This document shows positions 25,159 through 37,400 of a stretch of DNA of 64,000 bases, in pieces. Source of the DNA: Pegea sp. RAD2-039. Its lineage: Eukaryota > Chordata > Thaliacea > Salpida > Salpidae. The position numbers were made by a program, and so were the translations under genes. The notes below the pieces were generated by a model. It ran no database searches. It saw only the letters and a list, made by a program, of their open reading frames with translations, and was not told where the DNA came from. The stretch lies in the NCBI GenBank assembly GCA_034620365.1, contig JAQGEQ010000058.1:866426-930425 (forward strand), given 5' to 3'. The stretch's first letter is position 1. The number at the start of each line of letters is the position of its first letter.

Positions 25159-26013
25159 CTTGTTTTTCTGTGAATTATTATTTATTGTTTGCTCTAGGTG
25201 AGTTAGGTTTGATTACAACATATTTTCACAAAAATACTCTTCAATGCCCCTAAACTTGAAAAAAAACCAATCGTTTTATTCTAATTTTACAAATTTGAAA
25301 ATAATAGCTGATTTATTAAATGATTTTCAGTAAAATCCTTGAGTTCAATCTTTAAAGATAGCCATTAAGTTATGCTTTTGACAAACCTTGATAAATTAAG
25401 ACCTCTTTCTTGTAAAGAATAAACAAATTGTAGATGTTCTTAGAATGATCTTTAGTTTTCCATGTTTACAATTAAGTTGATTAGAAACTTTTGTAAAAGT
25501 GCTGAAATAAACTATTAATGAAACCATTTTGTCATATTATATTACGAAATCTTTATGCTTTAAAAATTTTAAGAATTAACTACACTCAAAAAATTGTAAT
25601 GTTATACTTAGTTATTTATAACGACATAATATAAACTTTGAGACAGTATATCTTGGAATCAAAAATTTTTTTGAATTTTCTGAACAAATGATCAAAAATA
25701 TTGAATACTGTTAAAGTTTTTGAAACCCAAAAATCGGATAGTGGATCAATTGGTGGTTTGAATTATACCAATTATATTTAGGTATTTCAACGTGCTGAAT
25801 ATAAGAATCATTAAAAACGTTCCCCTTAAACAGAACAGCATCAAAGTTTTTAGTGATAAAAGTATTTTTATTATTTTTTTATGTGCCATGATTTTTGAAT
25901 TTTGTTGAAGCTAATTCTTATGACTATAATATATTTTAGTTACTTAGATGCTAGAAACAAACAAATTATTTGCATCTTAATATTTAAACCAAATAGTTAG
26001 CCATAATAAAAAT

Positions 26014-27623
26014 ATTTTATTTATTTATTTATTAGAATAAATCTGAAGGAGGGTGCCTAAAGAGAGCACTTCTCGCTAACACACATTCTCACAAATTAGA
26101 TCTATTTGACGTGTAAACGAAAAAGCATATGACAATGAAGAATTGCACAGAATCATAGTATTGTAAAAGAGAAAAATTCACAGTTTAGAAATGGCAATGT
26201 TGGCGATATTATAACAATTCAGCTTTTCCTTGAACAGCATAAGTGATTTTGACATGACAATCTCTGATGGCAGATTGTTCCATGTACTGATTGTGCGGTA
26301 TGAGAAAAAACTTAATCTGGTTAACGTAGCTGGTGGAGTGGGCTTATTAAGATGTAATTTATGTCTTCTAAGTTGATATAACTTGAGGGAGGGACTAATG
26401 GAGAAAAAGTCATCAAACTGAAGATCAATTAGGTTGTGAATAATTTTAAAAATCAGAATAAGGTCGTATTTAATTCTTCGGATTTCCAAAGTATCTAGAT
26501 TGAAGAAGCTGAGACGATGCTTATAACTCTCGTATTTGATATTAAGTTTCCTGCAAACCAATCTCGTAAATGTTGCCTGAACAGATTCGATTTTTCTGAT
26601 ATCACCAACTTGATATGGCATCCATGCACTGACATTGTATTCAAGAATAGGGCGTACGTACAGTTTGAAAAGGTTGACGAAAAACCATGGATCTTTAGAA
26701 TTAAAAGTCTTTATGATGAGGTGGACAAGCATGATAGATTTTCCAAAGATTCTGGAAACATAACTGTGCCATTTGAAGTCAGATGTCAGAGTAATGCCGA
26801 GGTCTATGACTGAGGATACTCGTTCAAGAATGGATCCATTGATGTAGTATTGGTTGCTGAAGTTGGCAGCTGGCTTACGGGAGAATGTTATAACTTCAGA
26901 CTTTGTTGGCTGGATTTTAAGTTGCCAATTCGCAGACCAGTTTTCTACAATGTTTAGTGCAGTTTGGAGTTTTGAGTGAGAACCAGATAATAGCTTGATG
27001 TCATCTGCATACACAAACACACTGACATTGTCTACTGTTATTAGTCTTTTGATGAGGTCTTCAATGAAAATCAAAAAGAGAAGTGGACCCAGAACGGAAC
27101 CCTGAGGAACGCCGCTGGTGACTTTACTAGAAGTAGATAAAGATCTTTCTACACGGGTTCGTTGGGTTCTACCTGATAAGATTTCTTCAATCTATTTTAA
27201 GATGGAGTTGCTGATTTTTATGTTTTTCAATACAGTAATGAGCTTGTTGTGTGGAACAGAATCAAACGCTTTAGCAAAATCAAGGTATATGATGTCACAT
27301 GGAGTATTACTTTCGTAATGAGCTCTAAGCTCATTGAAAAAAGTGAGATGTTGAGTCAAAGAAGATCTTTGCTTAACAAAGCCATGCTGGAAATCAGATA
27401 TTAGATGATGCTCCGTCAAATGGCTAGTTATATGGTTGTGAATGATATGTTCTTGAGTTCTGCAGATAACCGAAGTCAGCGAAACTGGTCTGTAGTTAAG
27501 TGCAGTGTTTCTGGGACCCTTCTTATAAATTGGAGTAATAATAGCATTCTTCCAAATTTGTGGAAGTCTTCCCCGCTTAAGAGTCATGTTAAAGAGTAGC
27601 GATAAGGGTAGCGCTAAAGAAGA
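26014..27623 (-). mobile_element. CR1-like LINE, 5'-truncated and broken
   Basis: This is the same family as the element at the right end of the window and is very similar over the shared part. It carries only the reverse-transcriptase half of ORF2 and the 3' UTR, and is cut off on its 5' side near 27623. The catalytic YADD is present near 27003. A Trp codon (TGG) of the intact copy is TAG here, near 27193, which splits the frame. The 3' end is a run of TTTA-type repeats, seen as tttatttatttattta on the + strand. It lies just past the end of the second MVP duplicate. Confidence 0.92.
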
Positions 27624-30010
27624 CTATTAATTTTAATTAATAATTAATTAATTTTAATTTGTTTTAGGTAACACTTTCAAGAAATAGTTTTTGAAAGTAA
27701 AATCAGCCAGCTATTTTTTCTTATTATAAAATTCTAAGCTGACTTCGAACATTTTTATTCAAATTAAACATTAATAAGTAGCTCTTTACAACAAAGTGGT
27801 ATGATTAAAATTCGATTCCCTAAAAAGAGTTGGTCACACATATTTATTAACATCAAATAGTAATTTATTTGTTTATTTTACAAATTGAGTTAATTTAAGC
27901 TAATTTAGATAGTTGGAGCTAAGAATACTTTTTAACTGTATGAAACGTTTTATATCGGCAAGTATTTTAGAAAGTTCAATACAATTTTTGAAATAACTTT
28001 TATAAATGATAAAAAGTAAAACAAAAAGTCTTTACTGGATTGATATTCTGCACCTTTAGCATAAGAGACTTCTGTTTACTTTTACTTATTTGGTTTTATA
28101 TGTTTAAGGACTATTTAGACAATATGACGTCATATGATCGAAAGGTAGTTTATGTAGTTTTTAAATCTTAAATTTTAAAACCCTAATTATTATTTATTAT
28201 CATCTGTTTGGAATTTTTTAATTTTACAAATGGGAGGAAAGATACAAAATAAAATGTAAAAGTTTGTTACTTACAATTTGTTATGTGATTTTTTTAAATA
28301 TCCAAGAAGTAGTTGTTAGTAAATAACTTTTGATGTTTTCAAACGATTTTATTTATTATTCATTGCAAAATTATTTCATCCTAAATTACAATTTAAATAA
28401 CATTAATGTTAATTATTTTCTCAAACTACAAGTGGTCAGTTTTCAAAAATCAAACAACCTTAGTTGATCGTGAAAGCGTTTCTAATTTATTAAAATTAAC
28501 TTTTAGTTTGATGAAATATCATAATTTAGTATAAAACCCTCTAACTATAAGCTTTTAATAGTATAAGTGTATTATAGTTGATAAAGTAACAATATGTTAA
28601 TAAAAATTAAAGATTGCATTTTTAGCGTAGTGATTTTTAAAGTTGTTAATTTGTTTTATTAAATTTATTGTAATTAATGGATTTATTTTTTTGTCACCCA
28701 ACAATCTACTTTAAATGTTTCTTATTAAATCAACTCTTTCTAAATGAAAAAAAATATTGTGCTTTTAAAGAAGCTCATATTTAAACTGTTGAAAATTGTG
28801 TTATTAAAATCAGTGTTCTATTTTTTGTTTTCATTTTGTCTTCAAAATGTTTCAATTACTTTTAAATATTTAAAAGTGAATTATCTAATACAAAGTAGTA
28901 TTTATTTATGTTTTTATTGACTTTACTCTAACATCCTTTCATATCAATAATAATTTTAAAAGAAAACATTTCTCAATTTTCAAAGTTAAAATTCTTTTCA
29001 ATACTAGGTTTCATAATAATAATATAAATCTAATCATTTTTTTATTATTTATTGAAGACTGAATAGCATGAAAAGAAACTCTTACAGAAAACATCTTCAT
29101 CTAATTATTCTTTACAAGAAAAATCGAAATAAGGAACATATTTTACTTCCAGTTGAAAGGTTAGAAAAAGCATCCTGTAAAAATCAACAAAAACCATCAA
29201 GTAAATATGATTTCATGCTAATATATCCTTACTGCTGATGATGATAAAGCAAATAAATTCTCAAAATCTTTAAATCTAATTTTTATAATCTCTTTAAGCT
29301 ATAAGCATTTTTATGGAAACATAGAATTAATTACAATTTTCTACTTGCAACAAAACTGATCTTTTTTTTGCCTTTTGAAGTACACGTTTGATTCTCTATT
29401 TGCCCCGAAATCAAACCTAAAATGTTTTATTATTAGAAAATGTGGCAACAAGAACAGATTTGAAGAGAATTCAATTCGATTGGAGAAAACAATTTTTCAA
29501 TGGTAGTTAGTTTCAAAACCAATGGGAAAAAGTTGTTTAAAATTTAGTTTTGGTATTTGCTGATTAATATCTTAATATTTTAGTATCTGTTAATTTAAAA
29601 ATGATAATTATATTATTTTGTTACAATTTTTTCTTAAATTGAACTTTTTTATCAATAAATTATGCTACTAAAAAGTATTTTGCTATTTTATAAAATTTTC
29701 AAAACTTCTCGATCATCAGCAGATAGATTTACATATAGAACTAAAAACACGAAGAAAATGAAATTATTTAACAATATATCAGCTTATTCGAATTCTTAAT
29801 TAAATGGTAAACCTTAATTTAAGTATTCAACAATTTGATATATTCAATCAAAAATTTTATGATCCGATCAAAATGCTGAACAAAACTTTTGTTTCTAACT
29901 TTTTAATAGTACAAGTTCAAAAAAAGTTAAATTAAACTTGAATTTCACGATGCAAAAATAGTAAAATACTCTCAAATAAAGAAATAAACAGATTTAAGAA
30001 TTTGAAGAAT
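27624..30010. other. Intergenic, very AT-rich
   Basis: I see no supported gene. A 55-codon ORF near 29069 (+, starts MKRNSYRKHLHLII) has slightly better composition than its surroundings, but it has no splice context or recognisable homology. Confidence 0.4.
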
Positions 30011-31866
30011 TCAGGAATTTGTAGACGGGTTTTGAACAAATTGAATATTGTATGAGCCACCTTCATTTTGTTGCATTTGAAAATTGTTTGTAGAAAGTCC
30101 AAAAGGCTTCAAAACCATGTTGCCAAGTTTCTTCATTTGCCCTGTACAGTTGGAAATAAAACAAAATTGGTGGAATTTTATCTAAAATGCAAACTACTAA
30201 AAGAATCAAAGATTATAACAATTCCTTAATGATTTAAAAATTTGTCATTTTATACCCAAATATGTTCCAGAATTTTATAATTAAAGTTCTACAGCAGAAA
30301 AAAAGGTTAAATTTTTCTGGGTTTATATTTAAAATTTGTATTTTAATTGTAATTAGAAAATAAAAGAGTTAAATACACCTACCAAACATTTCCTCCTTCA
30401 TTTTCTCATTCTTTTCTTCAATTTGCTTTGGTAATCTCTACAAAACAAACAACTAACGTGACAAGAGAGGCTGCTACAATCACTACTGCTTTAAAAACAG
30501 CTTTGATATTGTTTTATCATCTTGTAGTTAAATTATTTAATTTGTAACAACATTTCACCATGCAAGCAGCACGAGCTTTGCAGCAAGAAGGGTCAATTTC
30601 TACTACTTTCTGATAGTCTTTTAATGACTCTTCAAACTTCTCTTTATCTTCAAGAAGTTGAGCCCGTCTCAGCAAGACTTTAACGTAACAAGGATCTAAG
30701 TTAATAGCTGAAAAAATAATATTATTTGTTAGTAATTTTTTTGCATTCTTTTTATAAGTTTGCTTGAATAGAATTAAGAAGAGAGTTGTAATAAAAAAAA
30801 GTTCAAACCTTCATTACAATCAGATAAAGCTTCTTTGGCCTTGTCCTAAACAATTATAGAATTTTAAATAAATCTCAGTAAATTGTTAAATTTAAAATAA
30901 ATATAAGCCTAAAAAGTTTGATTTCAGTAAAAGTAATTATGTTATTCTAATTAATATCTAAATAATTTCAAGTTTAATTGACAAAATTTAGAATATATTT
31001 GGTAAAAAGTATGGTTAGCATCTTTCACATAATAATTGAAATGTTAAATCACCATAGCCATATAAGCAGCACATCTATTTGCAAACAAGACAGAAACTTC
31101 TTTGGAATACGATTTAGGGCAGATTCTAATTCCTTCACTATATAAATCACACGCTTCTTGATAATCTAAAACAACAGAGATAAAATAAACTCAGATGCAA
31201 TTTTTAATAACTTCTCATTCTAAACTTACTTTTTTCTTTGTACTTCAAATTCCCTTCGCTTTTTAGTTCTAGTGAATCTTTCAGTAGCTCCTAAAAATTT
31301 TAGGATTAATAACTTAAACAAATTAAAAATGTCTCATATTAAAATTTTTATCTGGGTGCATCAATAACTGTTGTTTTAATTTAAAACTGATTATAAAAAA
31401 TAACTCAAAATAAAAGAAAGGTTTTCAAATGATAGTTTAGATAACAGTTTGTCATGAAGTAAAACTAACTTCTTTTTCTTGTTCAGATAGTTCCTCTTCA
31501 ACAACAATATTTCCATCATTCTTTGCAATTTCTATCACATCATCAATAATGCTCTAAAATAAAATATTTTTAAATTGATTTTTTATGAAAAACTTCTTAA
31601 ATTAAAAATAATTCTATACTTGATAAGAAAATCACAAAAATTAAATATTGTATTTAATCAAAAAGGAAGAAAATTGAACAAACTTCAGTATTTAAATCCA
31701 AATTAACAGTTTTATCTCCATTAATATTGCTTATATCAGTATATAAAGAACCTGAATCATCTGTTATTTGATCTTTTTTTGAACTTTTTTCAGATCTATC
31801 AGGTATCTTTGAAGTAGCTTCTGATGAAAAAGATTCTTGGCATTCAAAAAATTCGTCATCATCCAT
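30011..31866 (-). CDS. TTC1: Tetratricopeptide repeat protein 1
   Basis: This is a TPR co-chaperone-type adaptor that in other animals binds Hsp90/Hsp70 and G-alpha/Ras partners. Eight exons join in frame to 270 residues (human 292): 31866-31684, 31553-31470, 31290-31230, 31165-31053, 30845-30809, 30707-30559, 30437-30383, 30141-30011. The first 60 residues are acidic (MDDDEFFECQE). Three TPR units follow, from about residue 100 (EGNLKYKEKNYQEACDLYSE, LFANRCAAYMAM, then LLRRAQLLEDKEKFEESLKD). The C-terminal block GNMVLKPFGLSTNNFQ plus SYNIQFVQNP is diagnostic of TTC1. The gene diverges from NOLC1 with about 2.6 kb between their starts. Confidence 0.93.
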
Positions 31867-34453
31867 AATGATTGTTCAGTTTATAACAAAAAGTAACAGG
31901 CTAACGAAAAAGCACATTGTATAAATTATAAAATTGTTATCAAGTTAAGTATAAAGTTTTATTTTAATAAAAAATATATTTTGAGATTTTACAGAATTTA
32001 TTTAATCATATAATAGGATTATGTCTAAAGTTAAAAAACTAAAAGTATGAAAATAATAAAAATGTGATCTATTATACAAGAGGTTAAAAAAATATACAAG
32101 GCTAAAACTGAAAACACAAAGAAAAAATATCAAGATGATATAAAATCTAGCTCTAATTTTATTAATTGTAAATATTTTTAAACTTTAATTATGTATTTTA
32201 AATTATATGATAAGATCTTCAAAATGCATTAAAACTAAATAAATATATTGCAAAGATTTAAAATATGTAAACTTATGAAGCAAACCTCTATCAAAAATAA
32301 AACTTTTATCAAATTATTTAAGGATATTTTAAAAGTATAATAGTATTACAAGAAACATTTTCAGTTAAAAATTATATCTATAATTACAGTCTATAGAAGT
32401 TTGACACAAAAAATCAGAGATATACCTTAAAATAAAAATAACTAATATCAGTACATGCAAGTAATACCAAGCACAAAACGGTTGCACTAAAACTTAATAA
32501 TCAATAAGAGTTGAAATTAGGCTTTAAGACAAAAATGTCTTTTTAGGTATTTATAGATCATTTAAGATAATTATTTTATTTGAGATTTAGATCATTGACT
32601 TTTTCTCAGTTGCGCCAAAATAATTTTTTTTAATAATCATTAATATTAAGATTTTTTCAATCTGGTGCTTTCCACGTTAAAGGGGAAGATGACACATACA
32701 GAACATTATGCAGCGGATATATGCAGAATCATGAATGTTGCTAGAAGCCTCATTCAAGCATTAAAATAACAAATGATCATTTGATACAGTCATTTAGGCT
32801 TCAATATTAATTTACGAAGATATGTCAATAAATATATTATTTTAAGCTGATTACTTAGTTTAATTTAGCGACTTTATGAGGTTAAAACGAGTACGTTTTA
32901 AAACTGTAAGAAAGTAAAAGTAACTCATATTCTTAAAAAACTTTTATCTCAGTTTACTAAATTGAGTGATATGAGTTTTCTAATTACTTGAAGGTTTAAG
33001 AAACTTCAAATTATATTTTTTAAAAATTAAAAATTAAAATTTCTTTATAAGAATATCTATTGGACTGTAATGATTTTATTTTTAAAAGAAGGCTGTGCTG
33101 GTTAAAGTAAATTAATTGAGTTTTAACCGCTGAGCAAACATATGCTTCTGCAACTATAACATCAACTGCCAAATCTACCCAACTATCTTCTATATTAAAT
33201 AGTGTGTGTTATCAGTTGAAATTATAGTACATAGTACTTGTTGAATTTTGTTTTGTATAATAATTCTATTTTAGTCATGCAAATATTAACTTTTATCAGA
33301 GTTTTTACACTTGTTTCTACTCTAAATTGAAATTATTATTCATCCAAATAAGTTTTTCTTAGATCTTATGTTCTGTATAAAATTTGAAACAATATCCTTG
33401 GAAATTTTATGTAACTAATATATAATCAAAGAGAGCATTTATAACACTGTTCTACAAAAACTGCGTATTTGTTACAATGAATTATATTTGAACTCATTAT
33501 GTTCTTATAGCTATAATTTTGTATTCCAGAACTTATTCCAGCTATTGTGATCACCTTTATATATCTATCAAAAATTGTCTGAATAGACGCAGAAAAAGTA
33601 GCTTGTAGGTTTCCTTTTTATCTTTAGCAAATAAATCATATTCATTACTCATGAGCACTTCTATAGTTTTGAAATTTTAAGTTTAATTGAAAACGTTTAA
33701 ACAACAATGAATTTATAAACTTTGCCTACTATCACTAAAAAATTTGCAAAATTTTTGTTCCTATAAATGGCTATACTTTTCAGAAAAAGTACTTGGTAAC
33801 ATTTTTGCAGATTTTTTTCATTTTAATCAATAGCTCCTACAAAGTACACGTTTTTGCCACTTCAATCAGCTATATATCTGGATTTTTTACAAAAGTCTTT
33901 TGTTTCTTGTTTTAATTTTCGTTCCTATATATTATTAATTCATTTTATACCTTATTAGACTGTAATTAAAGTTGTGCTTTTGATGAGTTTCTTTTATGAC
34001 TTCTTAGCATACAAAATAAAAATTAAGAGTGTATAATGATTTTCGAAAAAATTTTATTATTTTTCATGATTTAATAAAAATTATATCTTAACAAAATCTA
34101 ATTTTGGGCCTTAAAAGCAAATATATTTTTGTGTTTAAGATTAAGTTTTCTGTCTTTCTCATAATCTTATGAAAATTAATTTAGGTTTTTTGATATTTTA
34201 CTTCTTAATCTTTATTTATTTAGTTTAGATCGCTTGATGCTTATGTCCATCAAACTAAAATAATCTGTATAAGAAATTATTCATTTTATCAAAGTTGAAA
34301 TTCAAAGTTTTTAAATCTTTCATATTTTTTCTGATGATTATCTACAAATTATAAACTTTAAAAATAATATTTAAGAAAGCAATTTATTTTATAATTCAGT
34401 TTTCTTTCAGTTTTTCACCTTTGAGTTTATTGTTAGTTATCTAGGTAATAAAT
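31867..34453. other. Intergenic between divergent TTC1 and NOLC1
   Basis: This is AT-rich throughout with no supported gene. A less AT-rich stretch at about 32650-32760 stands out slightly, but I see no reading frame or RNA fold I can defend. Promoters of both flanking genes should lie here. Confidence 0.4.
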
Positions 34454-37400
34454 ATGTCTTTAGAAAATGATGTTTCATCTGGTGAACTACAGAAATTGTT
34501 TCCTTATGTTCATAGATTTCTTTTAGAATGCAAATACAAAAAATTGGCTCAAAATTTTAAGAATTTAACAAAAACGGTAAGAACAAGTTTCTTGAACTTA
34601 AGTTACAAAATTTTAATTGAATAAAAATTATTCACAAAGTCAGAAATAAATATATAATTTTTGTTTAAATAGAAAGCTGCGAAAGCTGATGACCCATCTC
34701 TAGTTCAGTTTTATAATTCATTTTTTGCAAACTCTCTAAAACGGAAACCAGATCCCACATCAAGTGAAGAAAACTCTGATTCTGGTACTGAGGTAAAGAT
34801 ACCTTTATTTGCCAATAAACACAGAATGATCATATCATGTAGAAAGAAAATATTCAATTGATAGAATATGAAAAAAAAACTTAATATTTCTAATATAATT
34901 TGGCTTTTATATTCATCTATAAAACTAGTTTTAAGATGATTGTTTTATTTTCCCTTTAGAATAATTCATTTGATTGAACACTATAAACAAAACTTTAATA
35001 TTAATTTCTTTTAGTGCCCTGCTAAAAAGCAAAAAATTGCTAATGGAGAAAAAAAGGTTCAGTTGAAATCTGTTGTATTAAAAGGTAGGGTTTTTTCTTT
35101 ACAGCAATATATTTTCAAGTATAATTATTCTATAAATATTTTGTTATTTTTCTATCATTTTCTAACAAGTATAGATTGAGATAACCATTAATATAAATCA
35201 GCTATTGTCAGTAATTATGAATTGTCAACACCAGAAAATGTCAAGCAAAACAAACCAGCAAAGGTTATCAAACCAACTAAGAAGGAATCCTCATCTGAAG
35301 AAGAGTCTTCATGTGAAGAAGAATCTTCTAAAGAAGAAGAAAAGAAAACTTCAAATAAAAAAGTAGCTGCTAAGAAAGGTTTGTTTAATGAGTTTTTGGA
35401 ATTAGTATTTTGTTGATTTAATTCATAAAAACTTTGATGTCTCAGTGATCTTAAAAAAGCTAAACTTTTTAATTCAAGTTTTCAAAATATCTATAAATAA
35501 TTATCTGAACAATTTTTGAATAAGATTTAATATTTTTGTTTAAAATTAATTTAACAGAAGTAAAAGCTACACCAGCAAAGGTAGTTGTCAAACCAACTAA
35601 GAAGGAATCCTCATCTGAAGAAGAGTCCTCATCTGAAGAAGAATCTTCTGAAGAAGAAGAGGAAGAAAAGAAAGTTTCAAATAAAAAAGTAGCTGCTAAG
35701 AAAGGTTTGTTTAATGAAGTTTTTTTTATAATTTTATTATTAATTTATTATTCAACAATTTATTCCTGGATATTTTTTATATATTTTTTATAAAATTGAT
35801 ATTAAATACGAGTTTAAATTTTGTTCAAAATTAATTTAACAGAAGTAAAAGCTACACCAGCAAAGGTAGTTATCAAACCAACTAAGAAGGAATCTTCTTC
35901 TGAAGAAGAGTCTTCAAGTGAAGAAGAAGAAGAAAAGAAAGTTTCAAATAAAAAAGTAGCTGCTAAGAAAGGTTTGTTTAATGAGTTTTTTTTTAATTTT
36001 ATTATTAATTTATTATTCAACAATTTATTCCTGGATATTTTTTATATATTTTTTATAAAATTGATATTAATTAAGAGTTTAAATTTGGTTCAAAATTAAT
36101 TTAACAGAAGTAAAAGCTACACCAGCAAAGGTAGTTGTCAAACCAACTAAGAAGGAATCTTCTTCTGAAGAAGAGTCTTCAAGTGAAGAGGAATCTTCTG
36201 AAGAAGAAGAAGAAAAGAAAGTTTCAAATAAAAAAGTAGCTGCTAAGAAAGGTTTGTTTAATGAAGTTTTTTTTTTTTTTTAATTTTATTATTAATTTAT
36301 TATTCAACAATTTATTTCTGGATATTTTTTATATATTTTTATAAAATTGATATTAATTAAGAGTTTAAATTTTGTTCAAAATTAATTTAACAGAAGTAAA
36401 AGCTACACCAGCAAAGGTAGTTGTCAAACCAACTAAGAAGGAATCCTCATCTGAAGAAGAGTCTTCAAGTGAAGAGGAATCTTCTGAAGAAGAAGAAGAA
36501 AAGAAAGTTTCAAATAAAAAAGTAGCTGCTAAGAAAGGTTTGTTTAATAAAGTTTTTTTTTAATTTTATTATTAATTTATTATTCAACAATTTATTCCTG
36601 GATATTTTTTATATATTTTTATAAAATTGATATTAATTAAGAGTTTAAATTTTGTTCAAAATTAATTTAACAGAAGTAAAAGCTACACCAGCAAAGGTAG
36701 TTATCAAACCAACTAAGAAGGAATCCTCATCTGAAAAAGAGTCTTCAAGTGAAGAGGAATCTTCTGAAGAAGAAGAAGAAAAGAAAACTTCAAATAAAAA
36801 AGTAGCTGCTAAGAAAGGTTTGTTTAATGAAGTTTTTTTTTAATTTTATTATTAATTTATTATTCAACAATTTATTCCTGGATATTTTTTATATATTTTT
36901 TATAAAATTGATATTAATTAAGAGTTTAAATTTGGTTCAAAATTAATTTAACAGAAGTAAAAGCTACACCAGCAAAGGTAGTTATCAAACCAACTAAGAA
37001 GGAATCCTCATCTGAAGAAGAGTCTTCAAGTGAAGAAGAATCTTCTGAAGAAGAAGAAAAGAAAGTTTCAAATAAAAAAGTAGCTGCTAAGAAAGGTTTG
37101 TTTAATGAGTTTTTGGAATTAGTATTTTGTTGATTTAATTCATAAAAACTTTGATGTCTCAGTGATCTTAAATAAGCTAAACTTTTTAATTCAAGTTTTC
37201 AAAATATCTATAAATAATTATCTGAACAATTTTTGAATAAGATTTAATATTTTTGTTTAAAATTAATTTAACAGAAGTAAAAGCTACACCAGCAAAGGTA
37301 GTTGTCAAACCAACTAAGAAGGAATCCTCATCTGAAGAAGAGTCTTCAAGTGAAGAGGAATCTTCTGAAGAAGAAGAAGAAAAGAAAGTTTCAAATAAAA

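Larger units (their letters stand above)
19001..25985 (+). repeat. Segmental duplication, right copy (contains MVP copy 2)
   Basis: This is the direct-repeat partner of 10541-17590, with an offset of 8460. The offset drops to 8459 in the last MVP intron and to 8418 after a 41-nt deletion at the stop codon. The left edge abuts a LINE relic and the right edge runs to within about 30 nt of another LINE. Confidence 0.93.

Noticed and set aside
34454-34465. NOLC1 and MVP both start with ATGTCTTTAGAA
   Set aside because: A 12-nt match in AT-rich DNA between two unrelated genes is most simply chance. The surrounding sequence does not align.
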